Source: Gilliamella apicola (GTDB lineage: Bacteria; Pseudomonadota; Gammaproteobacteria; Enterobacterales; Orbaceae). Taken from it: a stretch of DNA of 64,000 nucleotides. The notes under the pieces were generated by a model, which saw only the letters and a program-made list of their open reading frames with translations, was not told the DNA's origin and searched no databases. Made by a program: the position numbers and the translations under genes. Numbering within the stretch: position 1 is the first letter of the stretch; the number at the start of each line of letters is the position of its first letter. This document shows, one piece after another, positions 35,286 through 46,329 of this stretch. The DNA lies in NCBI RefSeq assembly GCF_000599985.1, contig NZ_CP007445.1, forward strand, positions 2,852,001-2,916,000. The letters run 5' to 3'.

Positions 35286-36743
35286 ATGTACATTGGTATT
35301 GATTTAGGTACTTCAGGGATCAAAGTAATTTTGATGGATGAACAACAACACATCGTTGCCACTATTACAAAACCACTAACTGTATCTCGCCCTCATCCAT
35401 TATGGTCTGAACAAGATCCATTACAATGGTGGCATGCAACCGATATGGCAATGCGTGAACTTAGTCAGCAACATAATTTAAAAACTGTAAAAGCCATTGG
35501 TCTAAGTGGACAAATGCATGGAGCAGTACTTTTAGACCAACAAGCACAAATATTAAGACCGGCAATACTTTGGAATGATGGACGTTGTGATGCCGAGTGT
35601 CATCAATTAGAACAACAAGTACCAACTTCAAGACAAATCACAGGAAACGTGATGATGGCGGGCTTCACCGCCCCCAAAATAAAATGGGTACAAAATCATG
35701 AACCAGAAATATTCGCCAAAATTGACAAAGTATTATTACCTAAAGATTATTTACGTTTTAAAATCACCAATCAATTTGCATCCGATATGGCTGATGCTGC
35801 AGGTACAATGTGGTTAGATGTTGAGAAGCGCGATTGGAGTGATTTACTATTAGATGTTTGTGGTTTAAGTCGAAAACATATGCCAACTCTGTTTGAAGGT
35901 ACTCAAGTCACTGGTTATGTCACAGATGAAATTGCCAATGATTGGGGAATTAATACCATTGCGGTGATAGCTGGTGGCGGAGATAATTCAGCTGGCGCAG
36001 TAGGGGTCGGTTTGTATCAATCTGGTCAAGCCATGTTATCACTTGGAACCTCAGGTGTTTATTTTGCCGTTACGGATCGTTTTATCAGCAAGCCAGAACA
36101 AGCAATTCATAGTTTCTGCCATGCGCTACCTAATCGGTGGCATCTTATGTCGGTTATGTTGAGCTGCGCTTCATGCCTTGATTGGGCTTGCCAATTATTA
36201 GAAATTAAAGATGTGGCTACATTATTTTCTTTAATTGAAAAACAACAATCTGACGATAAACCACCAGTGTATTTTTTACCTTATCTATCAGGAGAAAGAA
36301 CGCCACATAATAATCCTGAAGCAAAAGGCGTATTTTTTGGTCTAACTTATCAACATAACAAAATAGATTTAGCAAAAGCAGTATTATTGGGCGTCAGCTA
36401 TGCGCTTGCCGATGGTATTGATGTTGTTCATCAAACAGGTATTTCACCCGATAAAATTTTGATTATTGGTGGAGGAGCACGTAGTGGCTATTGGCGACAA
36501 TTGATCAGTGATATTTCAGGCTACCCTATTGAATATTGTGAGGGAAGTGAAGTTGGACCCGCTTTAGGTGCAGCGAAACTGGCACAAATTGCATGTAATC
36601 CAAATACTCAGTTAGAAGCCTTGTTACCGCCATTACCGATGATTCAAACCCATCAACCTGACATGAAAAAACATGCACAATTCCAACAACAACGTTCAAT
36701 TTTTAGAAAAATTTATCAACAACTAAAACCACTCATGTCTTAA
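35286..36743 (+). CDS. xylB: Xylulokinase
   Basis: XylB phosphorylates D-xylulose to D-xylulose 5-phosphate, which enters the pentose phosphate pathway. FGGY-kinase features are YIGIDLGTSGIKVILMD (phosphate 1), SGQMHGAVLLD (substrate pocket), WNDGRCDAEC, KDYLRFKITN, GGGDNSAGAVGVG (catalytic Asp), LPYLSGERTPHNNPEAKGVFFGL and IIGGGARSGYWRQLISD (phosphate 2). The frame opens upstream inside xylA, but the ATG at 35286, after GGAGA, matches the family start. It is 485 aa (E. coli 484). A decayed copy of its 3' end lies 208 bp downstream. Confidence 0.97.
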   Translation: MYIGIDLGTSGIKVILMDEQQHIVATITKPLTVSRPHPLWSEQDPLQWWHATDMAMRELSQQHNLKTVKAIGLSGQMHGAVLLDQQAQILRPAILWNDGRCDAECHQLEQQVPTSRQITGNVMMAGFTAPKIKWVQNHEPEIFAKIDKVLLPKDYLRFKITNQFASDMADAAGTMWLDVEKRDWSDLLLDVCGLSRKHMPTLFEGTQVTGYVTDEIANDWGINTIAVIAGGGDNSAGAVGVGLYQSGQAMLSLGTSGVYFAVTDRFISKPEQAIHSFCHALPNRWHLMSVMLSCASCLDWACQLLEIKDVATLFSLIEKQQSDDKPPVYFLPYLSGERTPHNNPEAKGVFFGLTYQHNKIDLAKAVLLGVSYALADGIDVVHQTGISPDKILIIGGGARSGYWRQLISDISGYPIEYCEGSEVGPALGAAKLAQIACNPNTQLEALLPPLPMIQTHQPDMKKHAQFQQQRSIFRKIYQQLKPLMS

Positions 36744-36751
36744 TATTTAAT

Positions 36752-36785
36752 CAGCAGAAGTTCATATTTATATGATTTTCTGCTG
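36752..36785 (+). terminator. Hairpin after xylB
   Basis: CAGCAGAA (36752–36759) and TTCTGCTG (36778–36785) form an 8-bp stem with an 18-base loop, 8 bp after the xylB stop. There is no T-run, so terminator function is uncertain. Confidence 0.35.
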
Positions 36786-36828
36786 TTAACCAAACAGCTT
36801 CACTAATTAAATGATATTTAGTCAAACG

Positions 36829-36945
36829 TTATTACCACTATTACCTATAATTCAAACCCATCAACACGACATGAAAAAACATGCAAAATTCTAACTACAG
36901 CGTTAATTTTTAAAAAAATTGACAAAAGATTTAATAACTTAAATT
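36829..36945 (+). pseudogene. Decayed copy of the xylB 3' end
   Basis: This stretch aligns to the last part of xylB (36621–36737) at a constant offset of 208 bp. The shared block around 36851–36885 (ATTCAAACCCATCAAC, then GACATGAAAAAACATGCA) is nearly identical. Later bases diverge and a stop codon (CTAACT context) interrupts the old frame. No kinase core remains. It looks like a residue of a duplication at the xyl locus with loss of most of one copy. Confidence 0.8.
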
Positions 36946-36977
36946 AACTCACCGCCTATTTATGTCCATAACGCTAG

Positions 36978-36999
36978 GAATGTGATCAATCTCTCATTA
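36978..36999 (+). promoter_or_regulatory. CRP-like site upstream of the beta-xylosidase
   Basis: TGTGA-N6-TCTCA (36981–36985 and 36992–36996) matches the CRP consensus at nine of ten core bases. It lies immediately upstream of the shared XylR-like motif and about 130 bp before the GH43 gene. Confidence 0.6.
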
Positions 37000-37005
37000 A
37001 CAAAA

Positions 37006-37034
37006 TTTCGTAATCTGAAAACCAAATTTGATAA
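37006..37034 (+). promoter_or_regulatory. Putative XylR operator upstream of the beta-xylosidase
   Basis: It shares the motif TTTC…ATCT…GAAA…CC.AATTTGATAA with 32343–32373. The CRP-like site is directly upstream, the same CRP-then-XylR order as at E. coli xyl promoters. This is the better placed of the two candidate XylR sites. Inference from the motif and context. Confidence 0.45.
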
Positions 37035-37122
37035 TAAAAAAGTTTTAACAGATAAATTATAGTTCAATCAGAAACATAAAGATTTTCTCTTATCAATAAA
37101 ATAATACAAGGAGTTTTAAAAA

Positions 37123-38772
37123 ATGCCTAAAATAAAAAATCCTATTATACCTGGCATGTCACCTGATCCATCAATTATACGGGTTAATGATACTTACTAT
37201 ATTGCTACATCAACTTTCCATTGGCACCCTTCAATACAAATTTTTCAATCTAATGATTTATCAAATTGGAAACTAGTTGATTATATTTTTAAAAATGGTG
37301 AAATTAAACTTTCTGGAACCAATACGCCTGCGGGTATTTGGGCTCCTCATTTATCTTATGATCCGAGCAATAAAAAATATTGGTTAATTTATTCTCATAT
37401 GGTTAGCATGGCTGGAAGAGAATTTAATGCTGATGCTTATGCAGTTCATGCAGATAACATAAAAGGGCCTTGGTCAGATCCTATTTATTTTACTTCCATT
37501 GGTTTTGACCCTGCATTATTTCACGATGATGATGGTAAACATTATTTAACGATCTTAGAATGGGAAACTCGCCAAGGTTATCAAGCACCTGGAAATATAG
37601 TAATAGCAGAAGTAGATTTAAATACAGGTAAAGTCATTAGCCCATGGACAAGAGTGACCAATGGATTTACTACTCGAGGATGTTCTGAAGCTCCACAAAT
37701 TTATAAAAAATTTGACTATTATTATCTAATAATTGCTGCCGGTGGAACTGGTTATGCTCATGGCATTGAAATAGGTCGCTCTAAAAATATTTATGGACCT
37801 TATGAACCACATCCGTCAAGAGAACCAATAGTCACATCATCGCCCAATCATTTATTTTCATTAGGTGACCCAGATGCTGGTCATTTTGAAATGTACAATC
37901 CAAATTCAATAATGCAAAAAGCCGGTCATGGTTCATTATTTAAGGCACAAGATGGTGAGTGGTACATTGCTCACTTAATGTCTAGACCGCTTAATGGGAC
38001 ATTGTTAAATCCTTTGGGTCGAGAAACGTCCATACAAAAGATGAGATGGACCGATGATGGCTGGTTAGAAATGGCTGACGGTACAAATTTAGCTAAAATG
38101 GAGTTTGATTATTCATTACCTATTGGTAGCGAAGTAAGCCATGATGTTATTGATGATTTTGATAAAGAGTATCAATTAGAATTTATGACACCATATAGAG
38201 CGCAAACACCTAATTGGGTGAATACCCATGAACGACCGGGACATTTGCGAATATATGGACAAAATTCACTATTCTCCCAATTTAACCCATCAATAATGGC
38301 AACAAGAGCAACATCTTTTAATTATGATATTCAAACTAAAGTAGAGTTTCATCCTGAGCATTATTCACAAACGGCTGGAGTTGGAATTTATTATGATTCT
38401 AATAATTGGATCTACTTAAATTTAACTCATAGTGAACAACTAAACGCTACCATCCTTACTATTTTACAAGCAAAACTTGGGACTCGAATTGAATTTGTTA
38501 ATCATAGAATAGTAATACCTAATGGACAAGTTGAACTCAAATTATCATATCGAGATGGATTTGTTTCACTCTTTTATCGAATTGAAAAAGAGGAGTGGAA
38601 TAATATCATTAATCAGATAGATGCTACTTATTTGTCTGATGAGGGAGTAAATGGAGAACCTGGAGAAATAGGTGGTTTTACAGGATTATTTAATTTTATC
38701 GCCTCAGTTGATACCTACCAACATCAATCCTACGCCGATTTTGATTATTACTACGTGAAAAATAATCAATAA
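37123..38772 (+). CDS. Glycoside hydrolase family 43 beta-xylosidase
   Basis: It likely releases D-xylose from the ends of xylo-oligosaccharides. The N-terminal five-bladed propeller carries the GH43 catalytic residues: base D15 (GMSPDPSII), pKa modulator D129 (GFDPALFHDDDG) and acid E189 (GCSEAPQI). A C-terminal beta-sandwich domain (about residues 330–549) is typical of GH43 subfamily 11 enzymes such as XynB. There is no signal peptide, so it acts in the cytoplasm on imported oligosaccharides. At 549 aa it is full length. AAGGAG precedes the ATG, and the MFS transporter follows after 16 bp. Some activity on arabinosides is possible. Confidence 0.92.
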   Translation: MPKIKNPIIPGMSPDPSIIRVNDTYYIATSTFHWHPSIQIFQSNDLSNWKLVDYIFKNGEIKLSGTNTPAGIWAPHLSYDPSNKKYWLIYSHMVSMAGREFNADAYAVHADNIKGPWSDPIYFTSIGFDPALFHDDDGKHYLTILEWETRQGYQAPGNIVIAEVDLNTGKVISPWTRVTNGFTTRGCSEAPQIYKKFDYYYLIIAAGGTGYAHGIEIGRSKNIYGPYEPHPSREPIVTSSPNHLFSLGDPDAGHFEMYNPNSIMQKAGHGSLFKAQDGEWYIAHLMSRPLNGTLLNPLGRETSIQKMRWTDDGWLEMADGTNLAKMEFDYSLPIGSEVSHDVIDDFDKEYQLEFMTPYRAQTPNWVNTHERPGHLRIYGQNSLFSQFNPSIMATRATSFNYDIQTKVEFHPEHYSQTAGVGIYYDSNNWIYLNLTHSEQLNATILTILQAKLGTRIEFVNHRIVIPNGQVELKLSYRDGFVSLFYRIEKEEWNNIINQIDATYLSDEGVNGEPGEIGGFTGLFNFIASVDTYQHQSYADFDYYYVKNNQ

Positions 38773-38788
38773 TATTAAGGAAGACATC

Positions 38789-40024
38789 ATGAAAATAACA
38801 ATTCCATTAACTCGACTAGTTCCTGGACTTATTATTGGACCTGCCACTTGGTTAGGTCCCTACATTGCAGCAGCAAGTCTATTTTTACCCGCTTTAATTC
38901 AACAACTTGATGAAACAAATAAAATTACATTATTAGCGCTATTTTCAAGTTGTGGTATGGTTGCTGCAACAATATCAAATATGTTGGCAGGTTATGTATC
39001 TGATAGGACTTATTCTAGATTTGGCAGTCGCACACCATGGATTATAATTGGAGCAATTGCGTTTATGTTATCCATGATATTAACATCAACCGCCAACAGT
39101 ATACCTTTTTTATTATTTTGTTGGATATTAGCGCAAACGGCCTTAAATTTTGTTGTGGCACCGATGGTTGCTTGGCTTGATTTTGCAGCAGATGATAAAA
39201 AAGGAACCGCATCAGGTGCTTATGGTGGTCTGGGTATGGCACTGGGTAATAATGGATTTACAATTATTGCTGCAATGTTCTTAGGTAGTTTCCGATTAGG
39301 TTTCATTGTATTTGGGATAATCACTTTTATCGGTGCATTAATATCTGTCTTTATTGTTCGCGAACCGTCTAATTTGGACAAAAAAAACCAAAATCAAGTT
39401 AAACAAGATGATAATAAACAAAAAAGCTCATTAGCTATATTTCCGAGATGGTCAATTGGTCGTGATTACTACCTAGCATTAATAGGTAAACTTTTTCAAG
39501 GAATTGGCAATTTCACAATCACTGGTTATTTGCTATTTATTATGACTGACTTTATGCATACTGACTCATCTGAAACTCAAAACTCAATTCAATTAATTAA
39601 TTTGGTTATGCTTATATTTGGCATTTTGATGGGATTCATTGCTGGACCAATCTCCGATAAATTGAAAATTCTCAAAATTCCAGTTGGGTTATCAACAATA
39701 TTTTTAGGTGTTGGAGCGTTAAGTTTTGTTATTGCTCCTAATCATATTGGTATTTTGATTTATGCATTCACGGCTGGAATTGGTATGGGCGTTTGGAACT
39801 CATTAGATAATTTATTAAATTTAGAAGTTATTCCCGACAAAAATAGGGTTGCATTCTTTCTAGGCGTCTATAATTTAGGTAATACAGCAACTCAAGCTTT
39901 AGCACCAATAATTGCCGCTTGTGTAATATCACTATTCGGTTTTGGAGCAATATTTATTACTTCTTTTGTTTTTGCAATGTTAGGAGGGATATCAATACTT
40001 TCAATCCGTTCAGTAAAAAGATAA
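38789..40024 (+). CDS. MFS transporter, probable xyloside or xylo-oligosaccharide importer
   Basis: About 12 hydrophobic helices and the MFS loop GYVSDRTYSRFGSRTPW between helices 2 and 3 identify the superfamily. A central polar loop (about residues 190–215, rich in K, N and Q) separates the halves. It is 411 aa. It lies 16 bp after the GH43 xylosidase and probably shares its transcript, so the substrate is most likely the xylosidase substrate. That role is inferred from context only. I do not recognise a specific named orthologue. Confidence 0.8.
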   Translation: MKITIPLTRLVPGLIIGPATWLGPYIAAASLFLPALIQQLDETNKITLLALFSSCGMVAATISNMLAGYVSDRTYSRFGSRTPWIIIGAIAFMLSMILTSTANSIPFLLFCWILAQTALNFVVAPMVAWLDFAADDKKGTASGAYGGLGMALGNNGFTIIAAMFLGSFRLGFIVFGIITFIGALISVFIVREPSNLDKKNQNQVKQDDNKQKSSLAIFPRWSIGRDYYLALIGKLFQGIGNFTITGYLLFIMTDFMHTDSSETQNSIQLINLVMLIFGILMGFIAGPISDKLKILKIPVGLSTIFLGVGALSFVIAPNHIGILIYAFTAGIGMGVWNSLDNLLNLEVIPDKNRVAFFLGVYNLGNTATQALAPIIAACVISLFGFGAIFITSFVFAMLGGISILSIRSVKR

Positions 40025-40104
40025 ACATCTAGAAGTTAGGAAAATGTGAATAAATATTCTGTTTTCCTTTCATTTTATAAAAAATGATCTTAATAATATG
40101 ACGC

Positions 40105-41295
40105 CTATAGATGATTAATAGTTGCAAACTTACTTCTAAAATCTTTAGGTGTAATTCCATAAAACTTTTTAAATAAAAAATAAAAATATTGTATTGATGG
40201 ATATCCACATTGCTGGGAAATTGCCTGAATAGACAATGATGATTCAATTAATAGATATTTAGCTCGATTAAATTTCTCTTCATGAATCACTGAATGAATA
40301 GTTTTACCTAATGACTCTTTAAAACGTATTTCTAAATTAGAACGAGAAATTTGCATCTCAGAAATAACTTGTTCAACTTTAATGCCTTTACAAGCATATT
40401 TTCGAATATAGTGCATTGCTTGAATAACATATGGATCTTGTATTGAACGATAATCTGTTGAACGCCTAGCAATAATCTTTTTGGGCTCAATCAATAAAGG
40501 AGAGGCGGGAATTTTCCCTTTAGTTAAAAGTTTATGTAATAGACTCGCTGCATTAAAGCCCACTCCTTCTGTACCTTGTTTTACTGTCGATAATGAAACC
40601 ATTGATAAATTATTTATTACTTCTTCATTATCAATACCAATCAAACATAATTCTTCTGGTATTTTTAAGCCGACCATATCACAAGCCTGTAAAATATGAT
40701 GTGCTCTAGCGTCATTTACTGCAATAATACCGGTATTAACAGGTAACGATAATAACCATTTGGACAATTTTTCTAAGCTTTCTTGCCAATTATCTAAAGA
40801 AGTTCTCATTCCTTGATAGATAACGCCTTGATAACCTTTCTGGGCTAAAATTTTTTCAAAGATTTTTTCTCTTTCACCTGCCCAACGACAATACCGAGTT
40901 GTCGGTATACTGTAAAAAGCAAATTGATTTATTCCTTTATCACATAAGTGATTAAAAGCACTTTCCATGATGGCATAATTATCAGCTGCCACATAAGGGA
41001 CTTTAGGATAACTAGCATCATCATGATACGAACTACCCACACCAATTATTGGAATATCAGTCTCGATAAGCAAATCTTCAATATCAGGATCATCAAAATT
41101 AGCAATAATGCCATCACAATCAAAATGGAAAGAAGCTTTTTTATCATAAATCAGAGTTTCTGATATATAAATATTCCAATGTATATCATTTAATTTCAAA
41201 AAATCGCCAATACCTTTAAGAATTTGTCGATCAGAGATATTATTTGCATTAAAAAATAAAACAACTTTACAAGGTTTATTTTTTATATTCATCAT
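40105..41295 (-). CDS. xylR: Xylose operon transcriptional activator
   Basis: XylR senses D-xylose and activates the xyl operons. The N-terminal two-thirds is a LacI/periplasmic-binding-protein-like domain (VVLFFNANNISDRQILKGIGDFL, GIIANFDDPDIEDLL, NDARAHHILQACDMVGLKIPEELCLIGIDNEE, LSTVKQGTEGVGFNAA). The C-terminus has two AraC-type helix-turn-helix units (KVEQVISEMQISRSNLEIRFKESLG and SIQAISQQCGYPSIQYFYFLFKKFYGITPKDFR). It is 396 aa against 392 in E. coli. Two adjacent ATG codons could start it. It is convergent with the MFS gene and is the natural regulator of 32.3–40 kb. Confidence 0.93.
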   Translation of the reverse strand: MMNIKNKPCKVVLFFNANNISDRQILKGIGDFLKLNDIHWNIYISETLIYDKKASFHFDCDGIIANFDDPDIEDLLIETDIPIIGVGSSYHDDASYPKVPYVAADNYAIMESAFNHLCDKGINQFAFYSIPTTRYCRWAGEREKIFEKILAQKGYQGVIYQGMRTSLDNWQESLEKLSKWLLSLPVNTGIIAVNDARAHHILQACDMVGLKIPEELCLIGIDNEEVINNLSMVSLSTVKQGTEGVGFNAASLLHKLLTKGKIPASPLLIEPKKIIARRSTDYRSIQDPYVIQAMHYIRKYACKGIKVEQVISEMQISRSNLEIRFKESLGKTIHSVIHEEKFNRAKYLLIESSLSIQAISQQCGYPSIQYFYFLFKKFYGITPKDFRSKFATINHL

Positions 41296-42111
<816 letters not shown>

Positions 42112-42116
42112 TGGAA

Positions 42117-42204
42117 CTCCGTTAAGTAAGGCCAAACTAAATAATTCCATTTAACTCACTTGAGTTTTGGGTAAACCTGAAAAATTTATAACATATAAAC
42201 GGAG
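42117..42204 (+). promoter_or_regulatory. S7 translational operator in the rpsL–rpsG spacer
   Basis: CTCCGTT (42117–42123), 5 bp after the rpsL stop, is complementary to AACGGAG (42198–42204), which contains the rpsG ribosome site. The intervening bases begin AAGTAAGGCCAAAC, as in the E. coli S12–S7 spacer, the known S7 binding region. Free S7 would bind here and reduce translation of its own and downstream genes. The long-range stem is seen in the sequence; regulation is inferred from E. coli. Confidence 0.7.
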
Positions 42205-42211
42205 TATTCCA

Positions 42212-42682
42212 ATGCCACGTCGTCATGTTGCTGGTCAAAGAAAAATTTTACCTGATCCGAAATTCGGTTCAGATTTGCTAGCGAAATTTATAAATATTTT
42301 AATGATAGATGGTAAAAAATCTATCGCAGAATCAATCGTATATTCAGCTCTTGATAAATTAGCTGAGCGTAGTGGAAAAGACCACTTAGCAGCTTTCGAA
42401 GTTGCATTAGATAACGTAAGACCAACTCTAGAAGTTAAGTCTCGTCGCGTTGGTGGTTCTACATACCAAGTTCCTGTTGAAGTGCGCCCTGTTCGTCGTA
42501 ATGCACTTGCAATGCGTTGGATTGTAGATGCAGCACGTAAACGTGGCGATAAATCAATGGCTTTACGCCTAGCGAATGAACTTATGGATGCTTTTGAAAA
42601 CAAAGGTACCGCTGTGAAAAAACGCGAAGATGTTCATCGTATGGCTGATGCTAATAAAGCGTTTGCACACTATCGTTGGTAA
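42212..42682 (+). CDS. rpsG: 30S ribosomal protein S7
   Basis: S7 nucleates assembly of the 30S head and is the translational regulator of the str operon. It starts [28 protein letters not shown] and contains [13 protein letters not shown] and [18 protein letters not shown]. The ATG at 42212 after GGAG gives 156 aa; an upstream extension in the frame lies in the operator and is not coding. Confidence 0.98.
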   Translation: MPRRHVAGQRKILPDPKFGSDLLAKFINILMIDGKKSIAESIVYSALDKLAERSGKDHLAAFEVALDNVRPTLEVKSRRVGGSTYQVPVEVRPVRRNALAMRWIVDAARKRGDKSMALRLANELMDAFENKGTAVKKREDVHRMADANKAFAHYRW

Positions 42683-42714
42683 TTTTCGCCATTCAATTAA
42701 ATGGCTGAGGATTA

Positions 42715-42742
42715 AACTGACAGTGCATATTTACTGTCAGTT
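42715..42742 (+). other. Hairpin in the rpsG–fusA spacer
   Basis: AACTGACAGT (42715–42724) and ACTGTCAGTT (42733–42742) form a perfect 10-bp stem with an 8-base loop. No T-run follows, so it is not a terminator. It may be an RNA-processing or stability element between str cistrons. Confidence 0.5.
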
Positions 42743-42791
42743 AACCTAAATGATATTTTATTAAGCAAACGATTCTAAGTAGAGGATTAAT

Positions 42792-44894
42792 ATGGCTCGT
42801 ACAACCCCTATAGTACGCTACCGCAATATTGGTATTAGTGCACATATTGACGCAGGTAAAACAACAACAACTGAACGTATTTTGTTTTATACTGGTGTAA
42901 GTCACAAAATTGGTGAGGTTCATGATGGCGCAGCTACCATGGACTGGATGGAACAAGAACAAGAACGTGGTATTACTATCACTTCTGCTGCAACAACTGC
43001 ATTCTGGTCTGGTATGGGTCAACAATTTGAACCACACCGCATCAACATTATCGACACCCCGGGACACGTTGACTTCACAATCGAAGTAGAACGTTCTATG
43101 CGTGTTCTTGATGGTGCAGTAATGGTTTACTGTGCGGTTGGTGGTGTTCAACCTCAATCAGAAACAGTATGGCGCCAAGCAAACAAATATAAAGTTCCAC
43201 GTATCGCTTTCGTAAACAAAATGGACCGAATGGGTGCTAACTTCTTACGTGTTGTTGATCAAATCAAAACTCGTTTAGCAGCGGTACCTGTTCCTTTAGT
43301 TTTACCTATCGGTGCTGAAGAAGGCTTTACTGGTGTAGTTGATTTACTTAAACGTAAAGCAATTAACTGGAATGATGCTGATCAAGGCGTAACATTCACT
43401 TATGAAGATGTACCTGCTGATATGGCTGAGCAAGTCGAAGAATGGCGTGCTTACTTAATGGAAGCTGCTGCTGAAGCAAGTGAAGAGTTAATGGAAAAAT
43501 ACCTTGGTGGTGAAGAGTTAACTGAAGAAGAAGTTAAAGCTGCATTACGTGAACGCGTACTTGCTAATGAAATCATCTTAGTAACTTGTGGTAGTGCCTT
43601 TAAAAATAAAGGTGTTCAATTCATGCTTGATGCGGTTATTGAATATCTACCAGCACCAACTGATGTACCTGCAATTAAAGGTGAATTAGCAAATGGTGAA
43701 GCAGCTGAACGTCATTCAAGTGATGATGAACCATTCTCATCATTAGCATTCAAAATTGCGACTGACCCATTTGTTGGTAACTTAACATTCTTCCGTGTTT
43801 ACTCTGGTGTTGTAAACTCTGGTGATACAGTTCTTAACTCTGTTAAAGATAAAAAAGAACGTTTTGGTCGTATCGTTCAGATGCACGCTAACAAACGTGA
43901 AGAAATTAAAGAAGTTCGCGCGGGCGACATTGCTGCAGCAATCGGTCTTAAAGATGTGACTACTGGTGATACTCTTTGTGCTGAAAGCGCACCAATCATT
44001 CTTGAAAGAATGGAATTCCCTGAACCAGTAATTTCAGTTGCAGTTGAACCAAAAACCAAAGCTGACCAAGAAAAAATGGGTCTTGCTTTAGGTCGACTAG
44101 CACAAGAAGACCCTTCATTCCGTGTTCACACAGATGAAGAATCAGGTCAAACAATTATTTCTGGTATGGGTGAACTTCACTTAGAAATCATCGTTGACCG
44201 TATGAAACGTGAATTCAAAGTGGAAGCAAATGTTGGTAAACCACAAGTAGCTTACCGTGAAACCATTCGTAATGAAGTTGAACAAGAAGGTAAATTTGTT
44301 CGTCAATCTGGTGGTCGTGGTCAATATGGTCATGTATGGTTAAAAATCAAACCATTGGAAGCTGGCGGCGAAGGCTACAAATTCAACAATGAAATTGTTG
44401 GTGGTGTGGTTCCTAAGGAATACATCCCTGCAGTTGATAAAGGCTGTCAAGAACAAATGAAAAACGGTGTTCTTGCTGGTTACCCAATTGTTGATGTTGA
44501 AGTCACTATCTTTGATGGTTCTTACCATGATGTCGACTCATCAGAAATGGCATTTAAAATTGCTGGTTCAATGGCATTTAAAGAAGGCTTCATGAAAGCT
44601 AAACCAGTGCTTTTAGAACCAATTATGAAAGTAGAAGTTGAAACTCCAGAAGATTATATGGGTGACGTAATCGGTGACTTAAACCGTCGTCGTGGTATGA
44701 TCGAAGGTATGGAAGACACCGCTACTGGTAAAACAGTTAAAGCACAAGTTCCACTTTCAGAAATGTTTGGTTATGCAACAGACCTTCGTTCACAAACCCA
44801 AGGTCGTGCTTCTTACTCTATGGAGTTCTTGAAGTACAATGAAGCGCCAACCAATATTGCTACAGCAATTATTGAAGCTCGTAAAGCGAAATAA
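42792..44894 (+). CDS. fusA: Elongation factor G
   Basis: EF-G is the translocase GTPase. G1 is [13 protein letters not shown]2 and switch I are around [12 protein letters not shown]3 is DTPGHVDF and G4 is NKMDR. Domain II–V blocks include [29 protein letters not shown] and [26 protein letters not shown]. It is 700 aa (E. coli 704). GAGGA precedes the ATG. It is the third gene of the str operon. Confidence 0.99.
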   Translation: MARTTPIVRYRNIGISAHIDAGKTTTTERILFYTGVSHKIGEVHDGAATMDWMEQEQERGITITSAATTAFWSGMGQQFEPHRINIIDTPGHVDFTIEVERSMRVLDGAVMVYCAVGGVQPQSETVWRQANKYKVPRIAFVNKMDRMGANFLRVVDQIKTRLAAVPVPLVLPIGAEEGFTGVVDLLKRKAINWNDADQGVTFTYEDVPADMAEQVEEWRAYLMEAAAEASEELMEKYLGGEELTEEEVKAALRERVLANEIILVTCGSAFKNKGVQFMLDAVIEYLPAPTDVPAIKGELANGEAAERHSSDDEPFSSLAFKIATDPFVGNLTFFRVYSGVVNSGDTVLNSVKDKKERFGRIVQMHANKREEIKEVRAGDIAAAIGLKDVTTGDTLCAESAPIILERMEFPEPVISVAVEPKTKADQEKMGLALGRLAQEDPSFRVHTDEESGQTIISGMGELHLEIIVDRMKREFKVEANVGKPQVAYRETIRNEVEQEGKFVRQSGGRGQYGHVWLKIKPLEAGGEGYKFNNEIVGGVVPKEYIPAVDKGCQEQMKNGVLAGYPIVDVEVTIFDGSYHDVDSSEMAFKIAGSMAFKEGFMKAKPVLLEPIMKVEVETPEDYMGDVIGDLNRRRGMIEGMEDTATGKTVKAQVPLSEMFGYATDLRSQTQGRASYSMEFLKYNEAPTNIATAIIEARKAK

Positions 44895-44914
44895 TTATTT
44901 ATATAAATAAGTAA

Positions 44915-44942
44915 CACTTCCCTTTTATTTAGAAGGGAAGTG
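44915..44942 (+). other. Hairpin in the fusA–tuf spacer
   Basis: CACTTCCCTT (44915–44924) and AAGGGAAGTG (44933–44942) form a perfect 10-bp stem with an 8-base loop. It is followed by ATTTAATAAAGG rather than a T-run, so it is not a good terminator. It may tune relative levels of EF-G and EF-Tu mRNA. Confidence 0.5.
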
Positions 44943-44951
44943 ATTTAATAA

Positions 44952-46148
<1,197 letters not shown>

Positions 46149-46202
46149 TCTATGTTAACTATTTAGAGCATTATATATTTAATGCTCTTTATCAGTATAA
46201 GA

Positions 46203-46227
46203 GGCGCGTATAATACGCGCCTTTTTT
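46203..46227 (+). terminator. Intrinsic terminator of the str operon
   Basis: GGCGCGTA (46203–46210) and TACGCGCC (46214–46221) form an 8-bp GC-rich stem with a TAA loop followed by six T. An additional hairpin, AGAGCATTA/TAATGCTCT (about 46165–46188), lies just upstream and may be a backup. Confidence 0.9.
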
Positions 46228-46329
46228 ATGTTTATCTCGATTGCTTTAATAACGGCAATTTGTCATTTTAATTTTTATAAACTTTATTTGTCTTTTATAA
46301 AAGATTATTTCTAAACACTAACCACTTTT

